Shown here: positions 1-9,405 of the stretch, in pieces
How the letters are laid out: the number at the start of each line of letters is the position of its first letter
Numbering within the stretch: position 1 is the first letter of the stretch
From: Mariniblastus sp.
Lineage (GTDB): Bacteria > Planctomycetota > Planctomycetia > Pirellulales > Pirellulaceae
DNA length: 64,000 nt
Reading direction: 5' to 3'
Assembly (NCBI GenBank): GCA_011523945.1
Contig: WTFU01000206.1
Coordinates: 1-64,000, forward strand
The notes under the pieces: generated by a model
The model's input: the letters and a program-made list of their open reading frames with translations, nothing else
Database searches by the model: none
Told to the model about the DNA's origin: nothing
Translations under genes and position numbers: made by a program

Positions 1-1315
1 GCTCCAGCTCCACCTCCTGTGCCGCACGCCCGGGAATCTCAAAATTAACCCCGAATGCTTCAATCCCAAAATCATCCCAGGCACTCGCACTCAATTGAAC
101 TTCCTCAATGGGTGAGGCATCGATATCTCTCGCGGGCGTCAATAATTTCAAATCAGGAGGCAGATTCTCCAGAACATTTAAAACAAATTTAGGCGGCGTG
201 CGATTATCTCGCTGGTCGACATCCGTAAGTTCCAATTCGTACTTACTGGATTCAGCGAGTTCCAATGTGAGGGATAACTTCTTTGGATCTTCCGCATCGA
301 AGACTAAGTCAATCGGCTCCCCGCCATCCTTGGGAAACAAAACTGCACTGGCCACCGGTTTATTGAGGTAGAATTCCAATTGAGCCGTTGTCCCCTCAAC
401 TGCGGTCAGTCTTCGAAAGTCCTGCACGACTTTGTCCTCAGAACCCGTGTACTCGGGGTATTGCAATGTGGCATCCGCCCGAATGAGTCGCGGGTAGTCG
501 AATACGGTGACCTCGTAGTCATCGGTAGCTTGGTCAGCATATTTAATGCGATAGGAAAGAGGAGACCGCACCGATGGAATTCTCGCACCGAACACCGGAT
601 CGTCGAGACTCTTTGACATCGATACACTTACTTCCGCGCCTTCTTCATCGATGTAAACGAGATCCGCATTGGTAGGAATCGACTCCCCAAACCGCGCAAG
701 CACAAGCAAACTCGCACCTCGCTCGACCTCAGCATTCCCGGGCTCGACTGTAATTGTTAGCGCCTTCGCATCGATCGCCAAATCTGAAAATGAGATTGCA
801 GAACCCGAGTCGTGTGGAACGGCAAACCAAACCAAACCAATCATCGCAATCATCCACGCCAACAAACTAAAGAAACCAACCAAGGGGGCGGTAATTAGCT
901 GCCAACGTGGCACCAAAGAGGGCCAACTGTTTTCATAACTATGAGTCACGGCCCTTCTCATGACCGACTGCTGGAGAAAGCCAAGACTCCTCCCGTCTTC
1001 TGCCTGCTGTTCAATCGCCGTCAACAAACTGGAATCCAGTTCAGGAAATTCGCGTTCAATTCGCTTTACTGTTTTCAGCGGAGATTCGGACTTAAATAGG
1101 CCAAAACAAACACCGATGACCGATGCCACCAACGTAGCGGCTAAAAAAGGAAGACCAACCTGCGAAACATCAAGTTCGCTGGTGCGATTCAGGTAAATCA
1201 GTACGAGGGCGATCACCAGAGACAAGCTCCAAATCAAAGCGAGCGTCCACGCAACCCGAAGGAACCGAGTTCTGCGAATGACGGGCTCAATACGCTTGTA
1301 AATTACATGATCCAT
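1..1315 (-). CDS. DUF4175-like large membrane protein, partial (C-terminus outside window)
   Basis: An uninterrupted minus-strand reading frame starts at ATG 1315 and stays open to base 1, so at least 438 residues are present and the stop lies beyond the window. The N-terminus has two hydrophobic segments (about residues 24-44 and 56-76) and another near residues 155-180, followed by a soluble, acidic, beta-rich region. Its ATG overlaps the TAA of the BatA-VWA gene (TAATG), so the two are translationally coupled. Position after MoxR, DUF58 and BatA is where planctomycetes and alphaproteobacteria keep a DUF4175 membrane protein; I assign the family from this context and the membrane layout, not from a motif. 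Function unknown; probably part of a MoxR-dependent envelope complex. Confidence 0.8.
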   Translation of the reverse strand, partial: MDHVIYKRIEPVIRRTRFLRVAWTLALIWSLSLVIALVLIYLNRTSELDVSQVGLPFLAATLVASVIGVCFGLFKSESPLKTVKRIEREFPELDSSLLTAIEQQAEDGRSLGFLQQSVMRRAVTHSYENSWPSLVPRWQLITAPLVGFFSLLAWMIAMIGLVWFAVPHDSGSAISFSDLAIDAKALTITVEPGNAEVERGASLLVLARFGESIPTNADLVYIDEEGAEVSVSMSKSLDDPVFGARIPSVRSPLSYRIKYADQATDDYEVTVFDYPRLIRADATLQYPEYTGSEDKVVQDFRRLTAVEGTTAQLEFYLNKPVASAVLFPKDGGEPIDLVFDAEDPKKLSLTLELAESSKYELELTDVDQRDNRTPPKFVLNVLENLPPDLKLLTPARDIDASPIEEVQLSASAWDDFGIEAFGVNFEIPGRAAQEVELE

Positions 1316-3504
1316 TAAACCAATTCTCCACCAGTGCCGACCATCACCGTTTCGCCGTCCGACCATTTCGACTTGGACGATGTTCGCGCCGCAAGCCATG
1401 TCTCAAACATTAGTAATAAAATCGCCGCGACAATCAGCCACTTCCATATTTTTTGACGATCCTCAATATCGCGGTCCAGCATCGCGCGCATCTGAGATCG
1501 TTCCGATGCTGCCGTTTCCTGCTCTCCCACATTGACCGAAAACATTTCAATCTGTTCGAGTGGAATCACTGTCGTCGCACTCTCCGAGCGATTCACGTTT
1601 ACGGCAAACAGCACATCTTCCTTCCCGGAACCGTTTGCGCTTACGTCCAAATTCTCGCCAACAGAGCCACTGCCGTCGCTAATCAAGCGATAGATTCCCG
1701 GCTGATCCGTCTCAGAAAAAATTTCAACATCGGAGGCAATCACCTCACTCGCACCGTCCGGCTTAACCATTTGACGCTTGCACGAACTTGATTCGGCTCT
1801 GGGAATCACCATGGCCTCCCCGACCGTGTAAGACTTATCCAGTTCCGGCAGGTCAGCTGCAATTTCGACTAGGCCATTGATCAACGGGACGAACTTAGTA
1901 GACAACGCCAATTGGCTTTGGCGCGGATTCCAGCCACTCGCCATCACGTAAACGCATCCAAGATTAGCCTTTTCTAATTTCCAAATTGCCGGATCATCAT
2001 TTTCAAACCTAGCAAGCACCACCGCTTGCGAATCGACAATTTCAACCGCTTGATGATTCCAGAACCGAATGTTCGTAAAATCATTAAACCGCGGATTAGC
2101 AAACAACTGAAACAACCGACTCGAGAAATCAATCTCTGCCAACATCTGGTAATCATTTTTTGAACGCTGCCGTTGTCCAGTCTCCGCTTTCAAACGGGCA
2201 CCAATCCAATCCTGAGTAAAACGGACCGTTTCAGCATCTGACAACACCACGAGCAGAGTCCCTCCTGCTCTCAAGTAGCCATCAACTTCGTCCCGACGCA
2301 ATTCATCGAGAGGCGACGTCAACACGGTCAATGCCGCTGGTCCACTGCCAGTTCCTGCAAGTGAATCACTCGCCTCCACCTGCCTCGTAACCACCTTACG
2401 CGCCGGAGATTCAACTAAACTCCGACGCAAATAATAATGCAAACCCTCAGGATCGTCCGGTGAATCTTTACCGAGATAATCCACTCTCAGTATTTGTTGT
2501 TCAATTGGGGCGACAAAATATTCATTGTCGAAAATCTCGAAATCACCTGATAGCGTGAAAACCTGATTATTCAAATTTTGCTCCGGGGGAATTTGCATCA
2601 CTCGGCTCGTGCCCGCGGGAACAAAAAAAGGTAGCGATTCGGTATTCGTTCCATTTTTCCAATTCACAAAAAACTGATCGATCTTTGACTCCTCCGAATT
2701 CCGAACTCGTATTCGAAGACCTGAATCGGATTCATCGCTCGTCGCCGCTAACAATTGAAGCGTCGCATTGGTTAAGTCCTCAGCGACGACGGAATAGAAC
2801 TCGACAAAAACTGTGGCAGGCCACTGGTAAGCCTGCAGCGAATCTAAATTCGATCCTTTCTGCAAATCACTCACCACCACCATTTGAAGTTTGGCAACCG
2901 TTGCCTGACCTCCCTCCACTCGCTGGGAATCACGCCAAACATCAAGGTTATCCGCGACGGTGACCATCGCATTTCCAAGATCCGACCGCTGCCACCTCGG
3001 TTCCAGAGTTTTGAATCCCTTTCGAATAGAATCGGCTCGCATACTCAGACTGTCATTGAGTTGATCGTTAAAACCAACGACCGTTCGAATATTTTCGTCA
3101 AAGGCAATCAGCGAGACGTCGTCACCTTCTTCCAAACCTTCCAGCACTTTTTCAATCTGAGCTTCAGCTTGATCCCAAAGCCCCGCTCGCCGCATACTTG
3201 CACTTGTATCGATCAAAATGGCAATCCGACGGTTTGCGACCTCATATTCTGAAAGAGAGTTTTGCCCACGGAAAAATGGCCGCATAAAAGCGATTACAAT
3301 TAAGCCAATTGCAAGGGCACGCAACAGGAGTAACAGTATGTTCTCCAGTCGACTTCGACGCGTCAGGGACGGAGGCGAAGGTTTAAGGAACAACAGTGAA
3401 CTAAACTCCGTTTGCCCCTTTGGAGTCTGACGTATTAAATGAAGTAAAAACGGAAAGGCGATCGCCAAAGCGCCAAGTCCAAACAACCAGGCAAGTGCAC
3501 TCAT
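1315..3504 (-). CDS. BatA/VWA domain membrane protein
   Basis: 729-residue protein with the aerotolerance-regulator BatA N-terminus: a hydrophobic segment at residues 1-25 containing LHLIRQTPK, then a second near 58-78. A von Willebrand factor A domain follows, with the MIDAS motif DTSASM near residue 95 (DxSxS). A glutamine-amidotransferase-like beta/alpha region lies near residues 370-470, and a C-terminal hydrophobic anchor (WKWLIVAAILLLMFETW) lies near 685-705. It overlaps the upstream DUF58 gene by four bases (ATGA) and the next gene by one. In Bacteroides and Francisella such proteins work with MoxR ATPases in stress tolerance; here the role is inferred from operon membership. Confidence 0.9.
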   Translation of the reverse strand: MSALAWLFGLGALAIAFPFLLHLIRQTPKGQTEFSSLLFLKPSPPSLTRRSRLENILLLLLRALAIGLIVIAFMRPFFRGQNSLSEYEVANRRIAILIDTSASMRRAGLWDQAEAQIEKVLEGLEEGDDVSLIAFDENIRTVVGFNDQLNDSLSMRADSIRKGFKTLEPRWQRSDLGNAMVTVADNLDVWRDSQRVEGGQATVAKLQMVVVSDLQKGSNLDSLQAYQWPATVFVEFYSVVAEDLTNATLQLLAATSDESDSGLRIRVRNSEESKIDQFFVNWKNGTNTESLPFFVPAGTSRVMQIPPEQNLNNQVFTLSGDFEIFDNEYFVAPIEQQILRVDYLGKDSPDDPEGLHYYLRRSLVESPARKVVTRQVEASDSLAGTGSGPAALTVLTSPLDELRRDEVDGYLRAGGTLLVVLSDAETVRFTQDWIGARLKAETGQRQRSKNDYQMLAEIDFSSRLFQLFANPRFNDFTNIRFWNHQAVEIVDSQAVVLARFENDDPAIWKLEKANLGCVYVMASGWNPRQSQLALSTKFVPLINGLVEIAADLPELDKSYTVGEAMVIPRAESSSCKRQMVKPDGASEVIASDVEIFSETDQPGIYRLISDGSGSVGENLDVSANGSGKEDVLFAVNVNRSESATTVIPLEQIEMFSVNVGEQETAASERSQMRAMLDRDIEDRQKIWKWLIVAAILLLMFETWLAARTSSKSKWSDGETVMVGTGGELV

Positions 3505-4451
3505 TGAGTTCCCCTAACCTGTGTTGCGCGTTTTACGGATCTGCCCGACGACGCTCGTGATTGAATCAACTCTAACAACGCGACTTCAATCGGTTGATCT
3601 GTGGAAATGGTGAAAAAATCAACACCGATTTGATCACAAACCTCCTTGATGGCAGTCTCGTGCTCCGAAAATCTTCTCCGGTAATCTGCCACCGCTGACT
3701 GCGGGTCGACATAGATTTCTCGCCCCGTTTCCAAATCCCGAAATAAACTCGCTTTATCAAATTCAAACTCTATTTCCGTTGGATCAAGCGTCCTCAGGAT
3801 GACCACTTCATGACCGCGCGTCCGGAGGTAATTGAGGTTTTTCACAAAACTCTCAACAGGAGCAAGCAAATCTGAAATCAGCACAACAAGCCCACGCTTC
3901 GAAACCGTTTGCGCGATTTGCTCAAGCGGCGCCGACAAATCTGTAGACTTTCCAGATGTCGAATTTTCGAGCGTCAGCATCAACCGTCGCAAATGTCCTG
4001 CCCGATAGCGAGGTGGAATCATATCGACGATTTGTTCGCCGAAAGTCACCAGCCCAACCGCATCTCTTTGCCGATTCAAGAACCAGGCGAGCGATGCCGC
4101 GATCGTTTTGGCATAATCCAACTTGGAGTACTCGTCGGAGCCAAACCCCATTGACTGGCTCATATCGACCAGAAGATAACAGCGAAGATTTGTTTCATCT
4201 TCAAATCGCTTGATGTAGTACCGATCTTGCTTGGCGTACAACTTCCAATCGAGATAACGAAGGTCGTCACCGATGGAATACTGGCGATAATCTGTAAACT
4301 CAACAGAAAAGCCGTGATAGGGACTGCGATGAAGTCCGGACATGAAGCCTTCAACTACGATCTTAGCGCGCAATTCAAGGTTCTTGATCTGCATGATCGC
4401 ATTCGCTGACACTGCTGATGCTGATTCGTGAGTGGGTGAAAGATCGGCCAA
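3501..4451 (-). CDS. DUF58 family protein with VWA-like fold
   Basis: 316 residues. The DUF58 core is clear: a GDDLRYLDWK segment near residues 61-70 followed by YYIKRFEDETN, then the VWA-like strand LLVDMSQSMGFG with an intact DxSxS MIDAS motif near residue 96. DUF58 proteins are partners of MoxR AAA+ ATPases and are thought to be substrates or adaptors in metal insertion or complex assembly. The gene lies 65 bases after moxR and overlaps the BatA gene by four. Methionine 20 (MQIKNLELR) is an alternative start that would match shorter family members. Confidence 0.93.
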   Translation of the reverse strand: MADLSPTHESASAVSANAIMQIKNLELRAKIVVEGFMSGLHRSPYHGFSVEFTDYRQYSIGDDLRYLDWKLYAKQDRYYIKRFEDETNLRCYLLVDMSQSMGFGSDEYSKLDYAKTIAASLAWFLNRQRDAVGLVTFGEQIVDMIPPRYRAGHLRRLMLTLENSTSGKSTDLSAPLEQIAQTVSKRGLVVLISDLLAPVESFVKNLNYLRTRGHEVVILRTLDPTEIEFEFDKASLFRDLETGREIYVDPQSAVADYRRRFSEHETAIKEVCDQIGVDFFTISTDQPIEVALLELIQSRASSGRSVKRATQVRGTQ

Positions 4452-4516
4452 ACATTCCTCTAAGGGCTAAAACCTATCGTCGCTACTACTTCATTACCGC
4501 AAAACAATCGCTGATA

Positions 4517-5533
4517 TTATTGGTTTCCTAATTGCGGCACAGGCACATGCGCTAACAATTGATCGATGATTTTTTCGACCGTTATCCCTTCTGCTTCAGC
4601 GCGGTAACTTGGCAATATCCGGTGCCGCAATACAGGATGTGCCAATGACTTTACGTCATCGAGATTGACATGAGACCGTCCGCAGAACAGAGCACGAGCC
4701 TTGGCTCCTAGAATTAAATTCTGCGCGGCTCTCAAGCCCGCGCCCCAATTGACGTATTGATTAACAAAATCCGGTGCTCCCGCTCGGCCCGGCCGACTTG
4801 CATCGGCCATTTGCACCGCGAAGCGAACTAAGTCCTCAGCGACCGGCACATTTTTTACCGTTCCGTGAAAACGCCTCACATCCTCAGCGGAGAAAAGTTT
4901 GTCGATCGTTTGTTTAAACTCGGAGGTAGTCTGTTGAACCACTTTGACTTCTTCATCCTGGCTCAGATAATCAATTTTCACGTTGAACATAAATCGATCG
5001 AGTTGTGCCTCGGGCAGCGGATAAGTCCCCTCCATTTCGATTGGATTTTGTGTCGCCAAAACAAAAAACGGTTCTTCAAGCTTGTAGCTTACACCCGCTG
5101 CGGTTACCTGATGCTCTTGCATCGCTTCAAGGAGCGCTGCCTGTGTTTTGGGGGGCGTTCGATTAATCTCATCGGCTAGAACAACATTCGCAAAAATTGG
5201 TCCCTTCACAAATTGCATGGACCTCGAACCGCCGTCGGTCTCCTGCAGAATTTCAGTTCCGGTGATATCCGCGGGCATCAAGTCGGGAGTAAACTGAATC
5301 CGGCGAAAATTTAAATCGAAAACCTCAGCAATACTCCGAACCAACAAAGTCTTTGCTAACCCCGGAGCACCGGTGATCAGGCAATTTCCACCGGCAAAAA
5401 GGCTGATCAGCAGTTGCTCAATTACCACCTCTTGTCCAACTATCAATTTCGATAGTTGATCATATATTTTTTCCCGACCATCTCTAATCTGCTGTACGGC
5501 GTACTGTTCTTCTTCGTAGGTATTGAGTGTCAC
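4517..5533 (-). CDS. MoxR family AAA+ ATPase
   Basis: 338 residues, typical family length. Walker A is GAPGLAKT (about residues 55-62). Walker B with sensor region reads VVLADEINRTPPKTQAALLEAMQE near 117-140, the usual MoxR signature, followed by sensor 1 ATQNP and the LPEAQLDRF arginine-finger region. MoxR ATPases act as chaperones for assembly of protein complexes and are nearly always next to DUF58 and VWA genes, as here. The gene follows DUF4159 by 44 bases in the same minus-strand operon. The cellular substrate cannot be deduced from sequence. Confidence 0.97.
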   Translation of the reverse strand: MTLNTYEEEQYAVQQIRDGREKIYDQLSKLIVGQEVVIEQLLISLFAGGNCLITGAPGLAKTLLVRSIAEVFDLNFRRIQFTPDLMPADITGTEILQETDGGSRSMQFVKGPIFANVVLADEINRTPPKTQAALLEAMQEHQVTAAGVSYKLEEPFFVLATQNPIEMEGTYPLPEAQLDRFMFNVKIDYLSQDEEVKVVQQTTSEFKQTIDKLFSAEDVRRFHGTVKNVPVAEDLVRFAVQMADASRPGRAGAPDFVNQYVNWGAGLRAAQNLILGAKARALFCGRSHVNLDDVKSLAHPVLRHRILPSYRAEAEGITVEKIIDQLLAHVPVPQLGNQ

Positions 5534-5577
5534 TTCGTCAGCTCCAATTATTTAATCTGATTTCAATTGATTTCCAA

Positions 5578-6432
5578 TCAATGAGTCATTGCGTAGGTCA
5601 CGATATTTATCCCGAGGGGGTAGGCATAGGGCTCCGAATACGTTTCAAAATACCCTCGATCAACGCCTTCGCGCTCCCAGCCATCACCAAGGTCTGTATT
5701 GTGACAAATGAAGGCCATCATTCGTCCATCGTCGTCAAAGATACCGCGATAATTTGCCGACTCCGCATCTGCCCGCTCTGTTTTGCGTCCGTACATAAAA
5801 TGTTGAATGCTGGGGATTTGGGGCTTCTTATCCAGGTCGTAAACAATGTGAAAAATTTCATGATCAAGAGGGACATCTTCAGGCTCACGATCAGGAAAAA
5901 CCCGCTTCATCTCCCGATAGAAATTAGCCCACTCATCCTCTCCCCAAAAATCATCCACCATCAGAAAACCACCTTTGTTCAGATAACGGCGGAGCGCAAG
6001 CACTTCGTCTTCGCTAAAGACTAAATGGCCTGGCTCAATAATATAGATAAACGGATAGTCAAATAGGGATTCATCGGTAAGCCGCAGGATAACTCCTTCA
6101 GGCGCAACCTCGAGCGACGTCAACTCTTTTAATCGAAAGGAAAGGTTTAAATCTGCGTCGGGAAAATCGGTTCGCCACTTACCGCGACTGCCACCCCGAC
6201 CACCACGCCATCCATAATCTCCATAATGAGAGTCGTATTGAATACGAGCAAACGTAAAGACGTCGTCCTTGAATTCCTTGCTGGCTTCCCACATCGGGAC
6301 ACCCTTGCGTTGATCCTGATCAACTCCTCTCCGACCACCATATTGGCGCTGGTAATCTTGTGCGACGACCCATCCCGCAACCAACACTCCGGCCAAAAAA
6401 AAGTAAACCTTTTTACTGAAAATCGCGTTCAT
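5578..6432 (-). CDS. DUF4159 domain exported protein
   Basis: 284 residues with an N-terminal signal sequence (about residues 1-24, VYFFLAGVLVAGWVVAQ). The rest matches DUF4159: YIIEPGHLVFSEDEV, then GGFLMVDDFWGEDEW, then a conserved DHEIFHIVYD stretch, ending in the NIVTYAMTH tail that DUF4159 proteins share. The fold is thought to be glutamine-amidotransferase-like without catalytic residues. A glycine/arginine-rich stretch near residues 70-85 (GWRGGRGGSRGK) may be a flexible linker. The start codon overlaps the stop of the upstream TPR gene by four bases. DUF4159 commonly accompanies MoxR/DUF58 operons in planctomycetes, consistent with this location. Confidence 0.92.
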   Translation of the reverse strand: MNAIFSKKVYFFLAGVLVAGWVVAQDYQRQYGGRRGVDQDQRKGVPMWEASKEFKDDVFTFARIQYDSHYGDYGWRGGRGGSRGKWRTDFPDADLNLSFRLKELTSLEVAPEGVILRLTDESLFDYPFIYIIEPGHLVFSEDEVLALRRYLNKGGFLMVDDFWGEDEWANFYREMKRVFPDREPEDVPLDHEIFHIVYDLDKKPQIPSIQHFMYGRKTERADAESANYRGIFDDDGRMMAFICHNTDLGDGWEREGVDRGYFETYSEPYAYPLGINIVTYAMTH

Positions 6433-9056
6433 GGAGACTCCTTTTCAGTCTCAACCGCTTCGCCTTTGATGCTTTCCGTCCCCGATTCACTCGAAGGAGA
6501 AACAGCAGCCTGTGCATCCACAATTTTAAGCAACAGTTCATACGCGGCGCGATAGCGGGGCGCTCGCTCCAATGACCTCACTATCTCGTCCTTCGCCTCC
6601 GCAAACTGTTGCTGTCGAAATAAAGCTGAAGCAAGTCGATAGTGAACATCTGCAGCATCCAGAGGATCCATTCTTGAGAGAGCAGTCAACGACTCCACCG
6701 TCGCCTTATCATCTTGCGTCTGCTCTGCGGCCACTGCTAAAAATCGATAGGGTGACGGCAACAAGGGATTCAGAGCGAGCATTTTTCGAGCGGTCGATTT
6801 CACTTTTCCCCACTCAGCAGCAGCGGAATACACTTCGAGTAATCGCGTGAACAACTCAACACTATTAGCCTCCATCTCAGCGTACTTCTCGAGCATCTTC
6901 AGCTCTTCAGCAGGGACATCCAAGTTGCGGTAGCACTGAGCCAGAAGCGGGTAAGTGGATTTCATCTCAGGACAGATTTCTAATACTTTTAACAGCGTAT
7001 CTCTGGCAGATCCCCAACTCTTCTCTTCAATCGCTTGACGAGCCTCCTGATTTAAACCGGCAAGATTATTGGGATGCTCCTGATTCCATTGTTTCCAATC
7101 AGCAGCCGTTGCCCCGGCAATTGGTTTAACTTCATCCCAATTCGCGGTTGGAGCGAATGCTTGAGCCTTCTCTACAGCAAATTTAAGAAACGATTTGTCG
7201 ATGAATTCAATCGGGGCGCAATGGCGGCGCAACGCGTCGTTAATCGGTGTCCCAACAGCTAACTCCTCGAGCACGCTTTTCAACTTATCCAGACCGAATT
7301 CCTGAATCAAAAACTCCACCACTAACGATGATTCGAAATAGGCGAACTGCAAATGAACCGGGGATGCGGGACGCAAAAACGCACCACTCAGCTCACTGAC
7401 AGGTGTTAAACTTTCCGAGAGCAGCATTTCACGAAACACCGGCACCATTGTCTCTCCCCAGGCGGGGTCCGCAAGCTTCTCCTCATAGACAGATATCCCC
7501 TCACTTAGCCAGCGGGGCATCTTGTTCTTTGTTTTCTGAAGGGTCACAACATGACAGAACTCGTGCCACAACACCGACTCCCAGCTCGTCAAATTAGCCC
7601 CTTGAGCAGCCGGGCTATTCATCGTGATGACGCGACCAAAACAGACTCCGAGAAACCCCGAACCACCCGGCAAGCCAAATGTCCGAATCGCAAAATCCTG
7701 CTGGCGGGGGAAAATCTCAACAAAAACAGGAGTTTGTAAATCAGAGCCATACTTAGTACACAAATCCGCTTTCGCTCGAACAAGCAATTCCAGCACTCGT
7801 TCGCCATAAATCTCAGCCTCCTCCGTCCCCATCCGAACAACAAATCCATCTCGTTCCAACGTCTTAAACTTGGCAATTTCATCGCGTAACGTGACGAGGT
7901 TATAGGCAACAACACTGTACTGATCTTCGTTAAAAACCTCATCCGCCAGTTTCCAACCTTCTAACTCTTGCCCCAAACGAAGAAGGTCATGCGCTAATTG
8001 AATTTTTGCCGGAAGAAAATCTTCGTCGTAAACCAAAGCGCGTCTCTGATACGTCTCCCCCTCGGCGAAACGATATTTCTCTGAAAGCTCCCGACCAATT
8101 AAATGATCCACTCCAGGATTGCCAACCCAACTGGCAAATGCACGCTTCCGAAACTCACCCTCTTGCTGCGGCAGATTTTGTAAATGGGCAATCACGGCAC
8201 GGTAGGCCCATGCTTTGGGGAGCTTCGAATTGACTTCGTGAATTTTCTCTAGCGTCTCAATCGCTTTGACATAATCTTCTGAGCTGATCTGTTGATCAGC
8301 AAGCAACAGCAAAATTTCGACGTTTGCAGGATTGATGGCAAGCACTCGGTTTACCATCTCAGTTACTTTTTCTGAATCGCTCGGCAGAAAAGACTTCGCA
8401 AGTCCGACCATTGCATTGACATCCGAAGGAAGCAATTTCAACACCTCCGAATAATTCTCAGCGGCCAGCGAGTAGTCTTGTTTCGAAAATGCTAAATCCG
8501 CAATCGCTCGAAACACTTCGGGATTGCCCGGGTACCGCTTCCTAACGGGATAATAAAAAAGTTCCAACACCTCTTTCGCGTCCGCATTCCGACCAAGAAA
8601 GTACCTGCCGAGGGCGAGTTGATTGGCGGGGTCTTTGTACCGCCAAGCGTTTCTCGAAGCAAGTGTTTCTATTTCTGACAACAACTTGGTCGCACCCTCG
8701 TCGTCACCATTAAATCGCCGTACTTCGCTGCCCAACCCTCGCAGCCGAATACTATTCTTGAACCGAATCAACGAAGCGTCCAAACTCTCATTTGCTGCCT
8801 GATAATCCCCCGTCTTCATCTGACACTGGATTATGCGGATCGCCCATTTCTCTTCAACGCTGTAACGACCCAGATTTTCATCGATCGCCGATGCCAGCTT
8901 AATTACCTCGGAAAATTTTCCTTCGTTGTAGAGGCGTTCGGCCTGCTCCGATTCAGACTCAACAGGTGTCGAGTTAAGCGAATCAACAATACTCTGGCCA
9001 TTCAAAACGATGGGCGTGATTAAAAAGAATCCAAACGCGATACACCCCATACCCAA
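6429..9056 (-). CDS. TPR-repeat protein with peptidase MA-like metallopeptidase domain
   Basis: 875 residues: signal-like hydrophobic N-terminus (residues 1-20), TPR-type helical repeats to about 390, a gluzincin-type domain near 410-600, and more TPRs to about 850. Zinc-site residues are visible: H498-E499-F-C-H502 followed by E519 in WLSEGISVYEE, the HExxH(x16)E layout of peptidase MA-like and M61-like proteins. An alanine/serine-rich acidic tail ends the protein. It is first in the minus-strand operon with DUF4159, MoxR, DUF58 and BatA, sharing a four-base overlap with DUF4159. Likely a periplasmic or envelope protein; whether it cleaves substrates is not shown. Confidence 0.88.
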   Translation of the reverse strand: MGMGCIAFGFFLITPIVLNGQSIVDSLNSTPVESESEQAERLYNEGKFSEVIKLASAIDENLGRYSVEEKWAIRIIQCQMKTGDYQAANESLDASLIRFKNSIRLRGLGSEVRRFNGDDEGATKLLSEIETLASRNAWRYKDPANQLALGRYFLGRNADAKEVLELFYYPVRKRYPGNPEVFRAIADLAFSKQDYSLAAENYSEVLKLLPSDVNAMVGLAKSFLPSDSEKVTEMVNRVLAINPANVEILLLLADQQISSEDYVKAIETLEKIHEVNSKLPKAWAYRAVIAHLQNLPQQEGEFRKRAFASWVGNPGVDHLIGRELSEKYRFAEGETYQRRALVYDEDFLPAKIQLAHDLLRLGQELEGWKLADEVFNEDQYSVVAYNLVTLRDEIAKFKTLERDGFVVRMGTEEAEIYGERVLELLVRAKADLCTKYGSDLQTPVFVEIFPRQQDFAIRTFGLPGGSGFLGVCFGRVITMNSPAAQGANLTSWESVLWHEFCHVVTLQKTKNKMPRWLSEGISVYEEKLADPAWGETMVPVFREMLLSESLTPVSELSGAFLRPASPVHLQFAYFESSLVVEFLIQEFGLDKLKSVLEELAVGTPINDALRRHCAPIEFIDKSFLKFAVEKAQAFAPTANWDEVKPIAGATAADWKQWNQEHPNNLAGLNQEARQAIEEKSWGSARDTLLKVLEICPEMKSTYPLLAQCYRNLDVPAEELKMLEKYAEMEANSVELFTRLLEVYSAAAEWGKVKSTARKMLALNPLLPSPYRFLAVAAEQTQDDKATVESLTALSRMDPLDAADVHYRLASALFRQQQFAEAKDEIVRSLERAPRYRAAYELLLKIVDAQAAVSPSSESGTESIKGEAVETEKESP

Positions 9057-9405
9057 ACAGTTGAATAATTCACGAGAAAACGTAGGGGCAGGACAGGTAA
9101 TCGGATCAGCCTCGGCAATATTTGTGCAACTTAAATGAGGACGCCAAGAACGTCGGATAGCATTGTATTAAATGCTATTGCACGTGCAAAGTTGCGGACA
9201 AACTCGCATTTGTTCCAAATTACCGAGAAGTGTATCTCCCAAACGAAAAGCCCGAGGTTGATCTTACCTCGCACATCCACTATTTTTTCGGTTAAGGACG
9301 GGCCAATCAACAGAGCACAGGGTGCTCGGCAAGCAGATGGGCAATACCATAAACGCCACTTAACGGAGCAATTATTATGTTTGCTCCTGACGGGAACAGC
9401 AACGG
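9057..9405. other. Divergent intergenic region with a 12-bp palindrome
   Basis: The 349 bases separate the divergently transcribed TPR/metallopeptidase operon (minus) and a hypothetical gene (plus), so promoters for both should lie here. A perfect palindrome, TTGCACGTGCAA, spans 9178-9189 and could be an operator. I found no convincing sigma-70 promoter and no RNA gene. Short reading frames in the stretch (for example 9135-9467) have no planctomycete-like composition and overlap the following gene. Confidence 0.4.
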
